Shown here piece after piece: positions 50,790 to 58,914 of a stretch of DNA of 64,000 nucleotides. The position numbers and the translations under genes are program-made. The stretch comes from Streptomyces caniscabiei (lineage in GTDB: Bacteria; Actinomycetota; Actinomycetes; Streptomycetales; Streptomycetaceae). Below the pieces are notes generated by a model. It worked only from the letters and a program-made list of their open reading frames with translations. It was not told the DNA's origin and made no database searches. The first letter of the stretch is position 1. Each line of letters opens with the position of its first letter. The DNA lies in NCBI RefSeq assembly GCF_014930365.1, contig NZ_JABXWI010000013.1, positions 135,546 through 199,545 on the forward strand. Direction: 5' to 3'.

Positions 50790-51190
50790 TCCCCGCTGCC
50801 GGGACCTTCGATCAATGCGACGCCTCGCCCGGTGGCGCCGGTGATGGGGGTGTCGGCGCCGGTGGCGGGTGCGGGTACGGCGGGGAGCGGGGCGGGGGAG
50901 CGGCGGCGGCCGGCCAGGCGGCAGCCGAGGCAGTCGACGTGGCCGCCCCGTGCGGAGCGGTCGCGGGCCCGGAGGCTCCACTGGTCACGGGGGCGGGGGC
51001 CCGGCGGCTTGCCCCAGCCGGCGAGATGCAGGACCCACGTGACGACGAGTGCCGCGACCGAGATGACGGCGCCCAGGACGAACCCGGGCGTCCAGCCGCA
51101 TACGCCCAGGCCGAGTGCCGTCGAACCCACGGCGGCGACGGCGGTGCCCGTCCAGCCGGCCACGGTGTGGCCCTCGTCGTACAGACTCAT
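50786..51190 (-). CDS. Membrane protein of the HGxxPAAW type with a CxxC tail
   Basis: The 134-residue protein starts MSLYDEGHTVAGWTG, similar to the HGxxPAAW motif of small actinobacterial membrane proteins, followed by two hydrophobic segments (about 14-33 and 37-58). The cytoplasmic tail contains HVDCLGCRLAGRRR and a Pro/Ala-rich end. The variant EGHTVAGW is less canonical. It is divergent from a marR gene across 112 bp. No function is known. Confidence 0.72.
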   Translation of the reverse strand: MSLYDEGHTVAGWTGTAVAAVGSTALGLGVCGWTPGFVLGAVISVAALVVTWVLHLAGWGKPPGPRPRDQWSLRARDRSARGGHVDCLGCRLAGRRRSPAPLPAVPAPATGADTPITGATGRGVALIEGPGSGE

Positions 51191-51252
51191 GGTGTCCGCT
51201 CCCCTCGCGCGTGGGCGCGCCACGGCATGGCGCGGCCACGCCCACGGCGTCG

Positions 51253-51273
51253 TAAGATGTCTTAGCGAGTAAG
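51253..51273. promoter_or_regulatory. Candidate MarR operator
   Basis: TAAGA-TG-TCTTA (51253-51264) is a perfect 5-bp inverted repeat. CTTA-GCGAG-TAAG (51261-51273) overlaps it, so three alternating TAAG/CTTA half-sites lie 30-50 bp upstream of the MarR start, between divergent genes. Confidence 0.45.
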
Positions 51274-51302
51274 GAATTTAGCCTGCCCCGGAGGCAATTT
51301 CA

Positions 51303-51764
51303 ATGGAGGCCGAACGCCGCCCCACCGTCCCTGACGCGATCGGTGCCATGGACGGCCTGATCGCGACGATGATCGTCGGCCAGCAGGAGTTCGCCCGGAA
51401 CCTCGGGCTGAGCGTCACCGACCTGGTCTGCTTCGCGTACGTCCTGGAGGCGGGGGACGCGCCGGTCACCGCGGGTGACCTGGCCACGCGCGCGCATGTC
51501 ACCACGGGAGCGGTGACCGGTGTGCTCAACCGTCTGGAGCGCGGCGGCTTCGTGACGCGGCAGCCCGACCCGGCCGACCGGCGCCGGGTGCGGGTGGTGG
51601 CGGTCCCGGACGCGGCCGAGCGGGTGGTGGCCGTCTACGGCCCGTTCTACGCCCGCCTCGCCGAACTCTTCGCCCGGTACTCGCCCGACGAACTGGGTCT
51701 GCTTGTCGACTGGTTCACGCGCGCGGGGGAGTTGGCGCGGGGGTATCTGGACGAGTCCCGCTGA
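51303..51764 (+). CDS. MarR family transcriptional regulator
   Basis: The 153-residue winged helix-turn-helix protein (TAGDLATRAHVTTGAVTGVLNRLERGGFVTRQPDPADRRR in two pieces: recognition helix TTGAVTGVLNRLERGG and the wing DPADRRRVRV) starts after CCGGAGG. MarR proteins usually repress an adjacent gene and themselves. The divergent small membrane protein gene is the likely target. No adjacent drug pump is present. Confidence 0.88.
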   Translation: MEAERRPTVPDAIGAMDGLIATMIVGQQEFARNLGLSVTDLVCFAYVLEAGDAPVTAGDLATRAHVTTGAVTGVLNRLERGGFVTRQPDPADRRRVRVVAVPDAAERVVAVYGPFYARLAELFARYSPDELGLLVDWFTRAGELARGYLDESR

Positions 51765-52011
51765 AGGGTGTTGTGCAGGGCTGTGCCGGTGCGGGTCGGA
51801 GCTGGACCATGGCCGTTCTGATCACGCGGCCGGGGTGAGGTCGTGCAGGGGGGGCGACGGCTGGACCGCGTGGTGGAGGCCGCCGCCGTGTGCGGAAGCT
51901 GTGCCAGGACCCGTGATCTGTGACCGTCCATAAGGGTCGGCTGTCGTGCGGTATCGCTGCCCACAGAGGCGAAGGCAGCGGTGTGCTGGGTGAACGTGGC
52001 ACGGTAGCGGC

Positions 52012-52623
52012 ATGAATCCGCCGTCCCTCTCCCGGACATCCCCTCATCGGGGCCAGGTGATCGTCTTGGCCGGGCCACCCGGTGCAGGCAAGAGCACAGT
52101 GGCGCAGTTGCTGGCCGGTCACCTGGCTCCCAGCGTCCACCTGCACAGCGACGACTTCTGGCGCTATATCAAGCAGGGCTGGATCGCGCCCTACCTGCCC
52201 GAAGCGCATGAACAGAATCAGGTAGTGCTTCAGGTACTGGTCTCGGCGGCGTTCGGTTATGCGGACGGCGGCTACCAGGTGATCTGTGACGGCGTCGTCG
52301 GGCCCTGGTTCATCGACCTCTTCCGTGCGACGGCCCGGGAGCGGGCTCTGCGGCTGAGCTATGTCATCCTTCGGCCGGACCGGCACACCACGCTGGAACG
52401 GGCAACGAGCCGGGCCGGCGACGCTTTGACCGACCCTGAGCCGATTCGCTCACTGCATGACCAGTTCAGCGATCTTGGTGCCTATGAGGCCCACGTCCTG
52501 GATTCCACCGACCTGACTGCCGAGGCAACCGCCGAGAGCATTCTGCAAGGCATCGTGAGGGGCGCGTATCTCCTCAGCCCGAGCGAGAGCACCGCGGGCG
52601 TGAACGACCCGGTGCACCGGTAG
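52012..52623 (+). CDS. P-loop kinase-like ATPase
   Basis: The 203-residue protein has a Walker A motif (VLAGPPGAGKSTVAQLLAGHL, residues about 18-37), followed by SVHLHSDDFWRYI, a second acidic motif, and LRPDRHTTLERATSR. It resembles small-molecule or antibiotic-phosphotransferase-like AAA_33 kinases, such as gluconate or chloramphenicol kinase relatives. The substrate is unknown. No clear ribosome-binding site is seen upstream. It opens an accessory-looking patch with an insertion-sequence remnant. Confidence 0.78.
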   Translation: MNPPSLSRTSPHRGQVIVLAGPPGAGKSTVAQLLAGHLAPSVHLHSDDFWRYIKQGWIAPYLPEAHEQNQVVLQVLVSAAFGYADGGYQVICDGVVGPWFIDLFRATARERALRLSYVILRPDRHTTLERATSRAGDALTDPEPIRSLHDQFSDLGAYEAHVLDSTDLTAEATAESILQGIVRGAYLLSPSESTAGVNDPVHR

Positions 52624-52748
52624 CAGAACGTCGCAGATCGCGGGTTCTGACACGGCTTCTCGACGCGGGTGACCCCAGGGGGTGCGGAACTGGCGGTGCT
52701 CGGTGTTGTCGGGTTCTCTCGGCCGGCCGGAGTCGCGCACGGCCGAGA

Positions 52749-53040
52749 GTGGCCCGTCGTGCGGCGACTTTGCGAGCGATGAAGGGTTACGACTGCTCTC
52801 ACCCCGCGGCGATGGCCACGCCAGCGGGGTATCACACACCGCATCGCACGCAAGGGCGTCGAGTCCGCGCAGCGGCTGGGCCGCCACCGCTGGACCATCT
52901 GACGCACCATGGCCTGGCTCGCCGGCTGCCGCCGGCTCCACCGACGCTACGAACGCAAAGCCGACCACTTCCTCGCCTTCACCAGCATCGCCTGCACTCT
53001 GATCTGCTGCCGCAGCCTCGGTGGCTTCCCGCCGCGGTAA
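52749..53040 (+). pseudogene. IS5-family transposase remnant (3' end only)
   Basis: The stretch from about 52749 encodes RRAATLRAMKGYD, like the IS5 segment RRPAKLHADKGYD. After a frame change, 52825-53040 encodes RGITHRIARKGVESAQRLG, RHRWTI, then an in-frame TGA where the family has Glu, then RTMAWLAGCRRLHRRYERK and ADHFLAFTSIACTLICC before a TAA. This is the typical C-terminus of IS5-family transposases. It is broken by at least one frameshift and one stop and lacks the N-terminal half and clear terminal repeats. Confidence 0.82.
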
Positions 53041-53044
53041 TTCG

Positions 53045-53674
53045 ATGGCGCACGTGAAGCGGTGTGATCACCCTGGTCCGGTGACAGAACCCAAGCATCG
53101 GATCCGAGCCCTGCACACGGACTCCACGATCACCGTCTACCAGGCGTACTCGCCGGAGATCGGTCCGGCGGCGGCCCGGGACGGCCGATTCCCGGCAGCG
53201 TGGCAGCGGGACCGGATGACGTGGATCAAGCCGTCGTTCCTGTGGATGATGTACCGCTGCGGGTGGGGCAGCAAGGAAGGTCAGGAGCATGTCCTCGCGG
53301 TCGAGATCACCCGGGAGGGCTTCGAGTGGGCACTGCGGCACGCATGCCTGTCCCATTACGAGCACGGACTCCACACCGACCACAGCACCTGGAGACGCCA
53401 ACTGAAGCGGGCCCCTGCCCGTGTGCAATGGGACCCCGAACGCGACCTGCGTCTTCAGCCGCTTCCCCACCGATCACTGCAGCTCGGCCTCACGGGTGAA
53501 GCCGCACGTCTCTACGCCGACGAGTGGATCGTCTCCATCACCGATGTCACACCGCTGGCCCGCATGGTCCACACCCATGTACAGGATGGAGAGCTGGACG
53601 CAGCCCATCAACTCCTGCCGGATGAACGCCCCTATCCCGTCGGCGATGGAGTTCTGACACATCTGCACCGGTAG
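53045..53674 (+). CDS. DUF4291 domain protein
   Basis: The 209-residue protein shows the family pattern: RIRALHTDSTITVYQAYSPEI split across RALHTDSTITVYQAYS, RDRMTWIKPSFLWMMYRCGW, VEITREGFEWALRHACLSH, VQWDPERDLRLQPLPHRSLQ and LTGEAARLYADEWI. DUF4291 proteins have no known activity. The ATG at 53045 is chosen because an earlier GTG at 53021 lies inside the transposase remnant. Its position directly after an IS remnant, with a less biased base composition, suggests an acquired gene. Confidence 0.85.
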   Translation: MAHVKRCDHPGPVTEPKHRIRALHTDSTITVYQAYSPEIGPAAARDGRFPAAWQRDRMTWIKPSFLWMMYRCGWGSKEGQEHVLAVEITREGFEWALRHACLSHYEHGLHTDHSTWRRQLKRAPARVQWDPERDLRLQPLPHRSLQLGLTGEAARLYADEWIVSITDVTPLARMVHTHVQDGELDAAHQLLPDERPYPVGDGVLTHLHR

Positions 53675-53759
53675 GCATGACGACCAATTGCGACCGGCGA
53701 GGCGTGCAGCCGCCCCGCTCTCCACAAGGTCGGCACTGAACCCCGTCGTGGGAACGGCA

Positions 53760-53788
53760 CTGACACCGTTGGAAGAGCACCGTAGTCT
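53760..53788 (+). promoter_or_regulatory. Promoter of the small membrane protein gene at 53827
   Basis: CTGACA (53760-53765) and TAGTCT (53783-53788) are spaced by 17 bp. They lie 38 bp upstream of the GTG start. Confidence 0.45.
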
Positions 53789-53826
53789 GATCTGACGCTG
53801 ACCGGTGTGATCTTCGGGGGGCTCTG

Positions 53827-54075
53827 GTGGCAGGCGGCCGCAGGTCCGGCGCGGATATCCGTGGCGGCCACATCGGGCTGGTCGTCACGATCATTGCCCT
53901 GGCCGTCATTGCCAGTTTCTCGGGAGCTCGTTGGACTTTGATTGTCGCGGGGTGCTTCACGGTCTGGTTCATCCTGGCGCTGACCATCATCCGCATCAGA
54001 GGCGGGCACGGCGGAGAAGTCGTTCGGCGGGCTTACGTCGCCACTTTCGGTTGGGGCGACTACATCACCCCCTGA
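53827..54075 (+). CDS. Small membrane protein (82 aa)
   Basis: A GTG preceded by GGGGGG starts an 82-residue product with two hydrophobic segments (about 15-32 and 36-55), an IRIRGG junction and a polar C-terminus ending GWGDYITP. Base composition is lower in GC than surrounding genes. No family is recognised. It has its own promoter-like sequence. Confidence 0.68.
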   Translation: MAGGRRSGADIRGGHIGLVVTIIALAVIASFSGARWTLIVAGCFTVWFILALTIIRIRGGHGGEVVRRAYVATFGWGDYITP

Positions 54076-54215
54076 CGGACGGCAAACGACCAGCCCAGGA
54101 CGCCGTCCGTATCAGTCACCGCGTGAGGCTGTGAGGTCGGTCGGCCTGGGTGACCGGGTTGCTGGTGGGGCTGCCGGGTCCGCCGGGTCGGCGTCGTGCC
54201 TGTCGTGCGGCGCCG

Positions 54216-55244
54216 TCATGACAGGGGTGCCGTGGAGCCTCTGATCGCCACCTTGCAGGGGAGGGTCTCCACCCCGGTGCGGGGTGTGCCGGCGATCGCG
54301 GCGAAGAGGGCGTGGGCGGCTACGCGGCCCACCTGTTCGAGGTTCATGTCGACGCTGGTCAGGGGCGGTCGTGAACCGGCGGTCATGATCTGCCAGTTGT
54401 CGAAGCCCATGACCGCGATGTCCTCGGGGACACGGTGGCCGCGTTCGCGCAGGACGTCCATGACGCCGCGGGCGATCTGGTCGCTGCCGCAGAGGACGGC
54501 GTCGATGTCGGGGTGCCGGTCGAGGAGCATCGCGGTCGCGGCCCGGCCCCAGCCCTCCGACCACGCGCCGTACCGCGGCTCGCCGATCAGGGAGAGTCCG
54601 GCGTCGGCGAGCGCGGCGCGCGCCCCCTCGGCCCGGTCCCGCGCTGCGAGGTAGCCGGGGTCGCCGGTGATGTGCGCGATCCGGCCCCTGCCGCAGGCGA
54701 GGAGGTGTTCCACGGCGATTCGGCCCGCGCCGACGCTGTCCGGGACGACGGAGAAGTCCGCCGGGTCCTCGGAGGGGGCGTAGGCGTAGACGACGGGGAC
54801 GGGCACCTCGCGGCCCAGCGAGGGACGGGGGTCGGTGCGGCTGCCGACCACGATGAGGCCGTCCACGCGACGTCCCAACAGGGCGCGCAGATGGTGCTGT
54901 TCACGGATCGCGTCCCCGCGCGCGTCGCACAGGAAGACCGCGACCTCGCCCGCGCCGAAGGCGTCCTCGGCACCCATCAGGATCGGTATGCCGAATCTGC
55001 CCTCCAGGTCGCTGGTCAGCAGCCCCACGGTGCCGGTGCGCCCGGCGAGCAGACCGCGCGCCACCTGGTTGGGGCGGAACGACAGCCGCTCGGCGGCCTC
55101 GACGACCCGTTGTCTGGTCTCCGCGCGGACCTGGCTGCGGCCGTTGAGCGCCTTGGACGCCGTGGCGATCGAGACGCCCGCGAGCCGGGCGACGTCGCCC
55201 AGCGTGGCGGGCTGCGAACGAGAGGGGCCGGTGGCCTGTGCCAT
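54216..55244 (-). CDS. LacI family regulator of the adjacent sugar locus
   Basis: The 342-residue protein has a LacI helix-turn-helix (ATLGDVARLAGVSIATASKALNG, about 13-35) and a sugar-binding domain (VDGLIVVGSRTDP, VLCGSDQIARGVMDVLRERG, IAVMGFDNWQIMT). The start has AGGAGAT upstream. It is divergent from the ABC transporter and glycosidase genes, so it most likely represses them until an arabinose-type inducer is present. The shared region has a GAAACGTTTC palindrome. Confidence 0.92.
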   Translation of the reverse strand: MAQATGPSRSQPATLGDVARLAGVSIATASKALNGRSQVRAETRQRVVEAAERLSFRPNQVARGLLAGRTGTVGLLTSDLEGRFGIPILMGAEDAFGAGEVAVFLCDARGDAIREQHHLRALLGRRVDGLIVVGSRTDPRPSLGREVPVPVVYAYAPSEDPADFSVVPDSVGAGRIAVEHLLACGRGRIAHITGDPGYLAARDRAEGARAALADAGLSLIGEPRYGAWSEGWGRAATAMLLDRHPDIDAVLCGSDQIARGVMDVLRERGHRVPEDIAVMGFDNWQIMTAGSRPPLTSVDMNLEQVGRVAAHALFAAIAGTPRTGVETLPCKVAIRGSTAPLS

Positions 55245-55314
55245 GGGTGATCTCCTGTCTCGCCACGCGTGTCGACCTCGCCGAGGATGACACGCCCCAC
55301 CCGGAACCTTACGG

Positions 55315-55324
55315 GAAACGTTTC
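55315..55324. promoter_or_regulatory. LacI-type operator GAAACGTTTC
   Basis: A perfect 10-bp palindrome centred on CG, the classic LacI-family operator form, 71 bp upstream of the regulator start and 58 bp upstream of the transporter -35. A second, imperfect inverted repeat (AGAAAGCC with GGTTTCT) lies just after the transporter promoter at about 55413-55432. Confidence 0.6.
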
Positions 55325-55381
55325 GGTCCGGATGCCCGCACGGCTTTCGCGTGCCGTCGACAACCGCTCTCTGCAAGGGGA

Positions 55382-55410
55382 TTGACGGGTAATCGGGTGC
55401 CGCCTAGCGT
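55382..55410 (+). promoter_or_regulatory. Promoter of the sugar ABC transporter operon
   Basis: TTGACG (55382-55387) and TAGCGT (55405-55410) are spaced by exactly 17 bp. The predicted leader to the ATG at 55501 is about 85 nt. Confidence 0.6.
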
Positions 55411-55500
55411 CTCAGAAAGCCTTTTCGGTTTCTTTCGTCTCCGTCACCCGGTTCAGCGCCACCGCTCTGTGACACCACTTTGTGACAAGGGGGATCGAAC

Positions 55501-56820
55501 ATGGGGAGCACGCTCGGACCACGTGGCCGCGCGGGGCGTCTCGCCACCGGGGCCGTCGCACTGCTCGCCGCCGCGAGCCTGGTCACCGCCTGCGGGTCGG
55601 GCGACGGCGACTCGGGCGGAGGCGGCGGAGGCGGCGGAGCGGCGAACGCCACCGGCGTCGACGACGGCGCCACCCTCACGATGTGGACGCGCGCCGCCAC
55701 CCGGCCGCAGAGCGAGGCCCTGGTGAAGGCCTACAACGCGAGCCACAAGAACAAGGTCGAGCTGACCGTCGTCCCCACCGACGACTACCAGGCCAAGGTC
55801 GGCGCCGCCGCCGGCTCCCGCGACCTGCCCGACCTCTTCGCCTCCGACGTGGTCTTCGTCCCCAACTACACCTCCAGCGGCCTCTTCGCCGACCTCACCG
55901 AACGCATCGACGCCCTGCCCTTCGCCGAGCACCTGGCACCGTCGCACATCAAGGCCGGCACGTACGAGGACAAGAAGTACGTGGTGCCGCACACCCTCGA
56001 CCTGTCGGTGCTCTTCTACAACAAGGACCTCTACCGCAAGGCGAAACTCGACCCGGAGAAGCCGCCGGCCACGCTGGGCGAGTGGGACGCGCAGGCGCGC
56101 GCCGTGGACAAACTCGGAGGCGACGTCAACGGCACCTTCTTCGGCGGAAACTGCGGCGGCTGCGGCGTCTTCACCTGGTGGCCGTCCATCTGGGCGGCCG
56201 GTGAGGAGGTCCTGAGCGAGGACGGCACCGAGGCGCTCCTCGCCTCCGCCACCGCCAAGAAGGTCTACGACACCTATCGGGGCTGGGTCGACGACGACAT
56301 CGTGGCGCCCGGCGCGAAGGACGAGACCGGCACGACCTGGACCGGGATCTTCCCCAAGGGCAAGGTCGGGGTCATGCCGATGCCGTCGACCACGCTCGGG
56401 CTGATGCCCAAGGACCTGGATGTCGGGGTCGCCCCCATCCCCGGCCCCGACGGCGGCAGGGCCACCTTCGTCGGCGGCGACGCCATCGGGGTCTCCGCGA
56501 CCAGCGAGAAGACCGACCAGGCCTGGAACTTCCTCGCCTGGACCCTCGGCGACAAGGCGCAGGTCGACGTGGTCGCCGCCCACAAGGACGTGGTGGCCCG
56601 CAGCGACCTGGCGTCCAACAAGCACTCCGCCGCCGACCCCCGGCTCGTCACCATCAACGAACTCGTCGCGGACGGGCACACGCCGTACGCGCTGAAGTTC
56701 GGCCAGACCTTCAACGACCCCAACGGGCCCTGGCTGACGCTGATGCGCGACGCCGTCTTCGGCGACGGGGCGTCCGTGGACAAGGACAACGAGGCGGTCA
56801 GTGCTTCGCTGGCCGACTGA
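55501..56820 (+). CDS. ABC transporter sugar-binding lipoprotein
   Basis: The 439-residue extracellular solute-binding protein (family 1 type) has a signal peptide with a VTAC lipobox, then a Gly-rich linker, TLTMWTRAATRPQSEALVKAY, VPHTLDLSVLFYNKDLYRK and a repeated Trp-rich region (CGVFTWWPSIWAAGEEVL) likely to form the sugar site. It feeds the two permeases encoded downstream. Given the GH127 neighbour, arabino-oligosaccharides are the most likely ligand. Confidence 0.92.
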   Translation: MGSTLGPRGRAGRLATGAVALLAAASLVTACGSGDGDSGGGGGGGGAANATGVDDGATLTMWTRAATRPQSEALVKAYNASHKNKVELTVVPTDDYQAKVGAAAGSRDLPDLFASDVVFVPNYTSSGLFADLTERIDALPFAEHLAPSHIKAGTYEDKKYVVPHTLDLSVLFYNKDLYRKAKLDPEKPPATLGEWDAQARAVDKLGGDVNGTFFGGNCGGCGVFTWWPSIWAAGEEVLSEDGTEALLASATAKKVYDTYRGWVDDDIVAPGAKDETGTTWTGIFPKGKVGVMPMPSTTLGLMPKDLDVGVAPIPGPDGGRATFVGGDAIGVSATSEKTDQAWNFLAWTLGDKAQVDVVAAHKDVVARSDLASNKHSAADPRLVTINELVADGHTPYALKFGQTFNDPNGPWLTLMRDAVFGDGASVDKDNEAVSASLAD

Positions 56821-56854
56821 GGACGACCGATCCGACGGGCGCGGCTCACACGGC

Positions 56855-57025
56855 ATGGCCGTGCCCGTGAAGGCGGTGGGCCGAGGAGGGCCGCGTCAAT
56901 GAAGGCGGAGGGGCATGCCCGTGACCGTGGCGGATCGAGGAAGGGCATGTCCGTGAAGGCTGTCGACGGAGGAGGGCCGTGCCCGTGACCGTGGCGGACC
57001 GAGGAGGGGTGTGTCCGTGAAGGTG
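56855..57025 (+). repeat. Six degenerate 32-bp tandem repeats, each with an RBS-like motif and a start codon
   Basis: The CCGTGA core recurs at 56865, 56897 (as CAATGA), 56919, 56951, 56983 and 57015: a 32-bp period except for one 22-bp step. Most units contain GAGGAGG or GAGGAAGG followed within about 5-10 bases by ATG or GTG. The last unit is the real translation start of the permease gene. The array fills the space between the binding-protein stop and that start. Confidence 0.8.
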
Positions 57026-57973
57026 GCCGAGTCCGTGTCCGCCGTGCACCGGTCCCGGCCGGAGGAGCGGGGCCGAACGGCGCGGGCGCCGGTGCCGCGG
57101 TGGCGGTCCCGGCCGGCCAAGGGGCTCGCGTACGCGGCTCCCACGGCCGTGTTCGTCGCGGTCTTCTTCGTCCTGCCGCTCCTGCTCGTCGGGCAGATGT
57201 CGCTCAGCGACTGGCCCCTGCTCGCCGGGGACCGGGGCGTCAACGCCCCCGAGAACTACACCGACATCACCGACACCACCCTGTTCTGGCCCGCCGTCCG
57301 CTTCACCCTGCTCTACACGGTCATCGTCACGGTGATCCTGCTGGGCCTGGCCCTCCTGCTCGCACTGCTGGTGCAGGAGTCCCGCCCCGGCGCCGGTTTC
57401 TTCCGCACCGTCTACTTTCTGCCCGGCGCCTTGGGACTGGCCTCCGCCTCGCTGCTCTTCTGGGGCCTCTACAGCCCGACCACCGGCCCGCTCGGCGGCG
57501 TCCCCGAGCAGCTCGGACTCGCCGACGAGCCCGTCTCGTTCCTCGGGTCACCGACCTCCGCGCTGCTGTCGACGGTGTTCCTCGTGGTGTGGAAGTTCGC
57601 CGGCTTCTACATGCTGATCCTGCTCGTGGGCCTCCAGCGCATCCCCCACGAGGTGTACGAGGCGGCCCGGATGGACGGCGCGAGCCGCGCCCAGGTCTTC
57701 CGCTCCATCACCCTGCCGCTGCTGCGGCCGTCGCTCGCCCTGTCGCTCCTGCTCTGCGTGACCGGATCGCTGCTCGCGTTCGACCAGTTCTTCGTCCTCA
57801 CCAAGGGCGGACCGGACAACAGCACTGTCACCGTCGTGCAGTTGATCTACCGCGAGGCCTTCCAGCGGATGAACCTCGGCACGGCCGCGGCCCTCTCGAT
57901 CCTCGTCCTGGCCGCGCTGCTGCTGCTCAACGTCCTCCAGTTCCGCGGTCTGCGCCGCGCCGACGAGTCATGA
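57011..57973 (+). CDS. Sugar ABC transporter permease (MalF type)
   Basis: The 320-residue protein starts at GTG 57011 after GAGGAGGG, the last unit of the tandem repeat. Six membrane helices are visible between about 42 and 310, and the EAA loop EAARMDGASRAQVFRSITLP (about 218-237) contacts the ATPase. It forms the channel with the next gene product. It overlaps that gene by ATGA. Confidence 0.93.
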   Translation: MSVKVAESVSAVHRSRPEERGRTARAPVPRWRSRPAKGLAYAAPTAVFVAVFFVLPLLLVGQMSLSDWPLLAGDRGVNAPENYTDITDTTLFWPAVRFTLLYTVIVTVILLGLALLLALLVQESRPGAGFFRTVYFLPGALGLASASLLFWGLYSPTTGPLGGVPEQLGLADEPVSFLGSPTSALLSTVFLVVWKFAGFYMLILLVGLQRIPHEVYEAARMDGASRAQVFRSITLPLLRPSLALSLLLCVTGSLLAFDQFFVLTKGGPDNSTVTVVQLIYREAFQRMNLGTAAALSILVLAALLLLNVLQFRGLRRADES

Positions 57974-58809
57974 GAGGGGAGAAGACCGTGCTCGCCCGCG
58001 CTCTCGGCCGGACACCGCACCATGTCGTGGCCGGAGGTCTGGCCGTCATCTTCCTCTTCCCGCTGGTGTGGAACACCTGGGCGTCGGTCAGCCCCCAGCC
58101 CGGCACCGCCCAGGAATCCGGGTACGGCCTCGGCAACTACCGGACACTGCTGGAGTACGACGCGGGACTGTGGCAGTACCTGCTGAACAGCGCGGTCGTC
58201 TCCGCGCTGACCGTCGCCCTCACCCTCGGCGTCTCCCTGCTCGGCGGCTACGCCTTCGCCCGCTTCGACTTCCCCGGCAAGAACCTGCTGTTCCTGCTGA
58301 CCCTGGCCATCCTGATGGTCCCGTACGCCACCCTGCTCATCCCGCTCTACGTGCTGCTCGGCAGGCTGCACCTGCAGAACTCGCTGATCGGGCTGAGCCT
58401 CGTCCTCGCCATGTTCCAACTGCCGTTCGCCACCTTCATGATGCGGATCTCCTTCGAGGCGGTCCCGCGTGAACTGGAGGAGTCGGCGCTCGTCGACGGC
58501 TGCGGCACGGCGGGCGCGCTGCGCCGGGTGCTCCTCCCGGCGGTACGGCCGGGGCTGATCACCGTGGGCCTCTTCGCGTTCCTCGCCGCCTGGAACGACT
58601 TCATCGCACCCCTGATCCTCATCTCCGACAGCGAGAAGGCGCCCCTGCCGCTGGCCGTCGCCAACCTGCGGCAGCAGAGCATGGGCGCCGTCGACTACGG
58701 CGCGACCGAGGCGGGCGTGGTGGTGCTCGCCGTGCCCTGCCTGCTCCTCTTCCTGCTGCTGCAACGGCACTACGTCCGCGGCTTCATGTCCGGCGCGCTC
58801 AAGGGCTGA
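57970..58809 (+). CDS. Sugar ABC transporter permease (MalG type)
   Basis: The 279-residue protein begins in the previous stop codon (ATGA). Six helices and the EAA-like loop ELEESALVDGCGTAGALRRV (about 165-184) are present. The sequence ends RHYVRGFMSGALKG, typical of MalG-type carbohydrate permeases. No ATPase gene follows, so a shared MsiK-like ATPase is likely to energise it. Confidence 0.93.
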   Translation: MRGEKTVLARALGRTPHHVVAGGLAVIFLFPLVWNTWASVSPQPGTAQESGYGLGNYRTLLEYDAGLWQYLLNSAVVSALTVALTLGVSLLGGYAFARFDFPGKNLLFLLTLAILMVPYATLLIPLYVLLGRLHLQNSLIGLSLVLAMFQLPFATFMMRISFEAVPRELEESALVDGCGTAGALRRVLLPAVRPGLITVGLFAFLAAWNDFIAPLILISDSEKAPLPLAVANLRQQSMGAVDYGATEAGVVVLAVPCLLLFLLLQRHYVRGFMSGALKG

Positions 58810-58810
58810 C

Positions 58811-58828
58811 CCGCGCGCCACCGCGCGG
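58811..58828 (+). terminator. Small hairpin between the permease and glycosidase genes
   Basis: CCGCGCG and CGCGCGG pair exactly around a CCAC loop right after the permease stop codon. It may be a partial terminator or mRNA-stabilising structure, because the genes downstream appear to belong to the same operon. Confidence 0.4.
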
Positions 58829-58914
58829 AACCGCCGGCCCACCTACCCGCACGGCCCCCCCCGACGACCGAAGGGACGAACCGGAGGCATGAACAGGTGA
58901 GGGAGAACGCGGTG

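Noticed and set aside
51765..52011. Short plus- and minus-strand open frames before the P-loop kinase gene
   Set aside because: No ribosome-binding site, no codon bias and no recognisable sequence; treated as a 247-bp non-coding gap.
52749..53040. Possible intact small gene in the IS-like region (plus-strand frames of about 100 codons)
   Set aside because: IS5-type transposase residues appear only when frames are joined and a stop is crossed, so this is a decayed gene end, not a new small protein.
56855..57025. Regular 32-bp repeats considered as a CRISPR array
   Set aside because: The units are contiguous without unique spacers, are degenerate, contain RBS and start codon motifs, and no cas genes are near.
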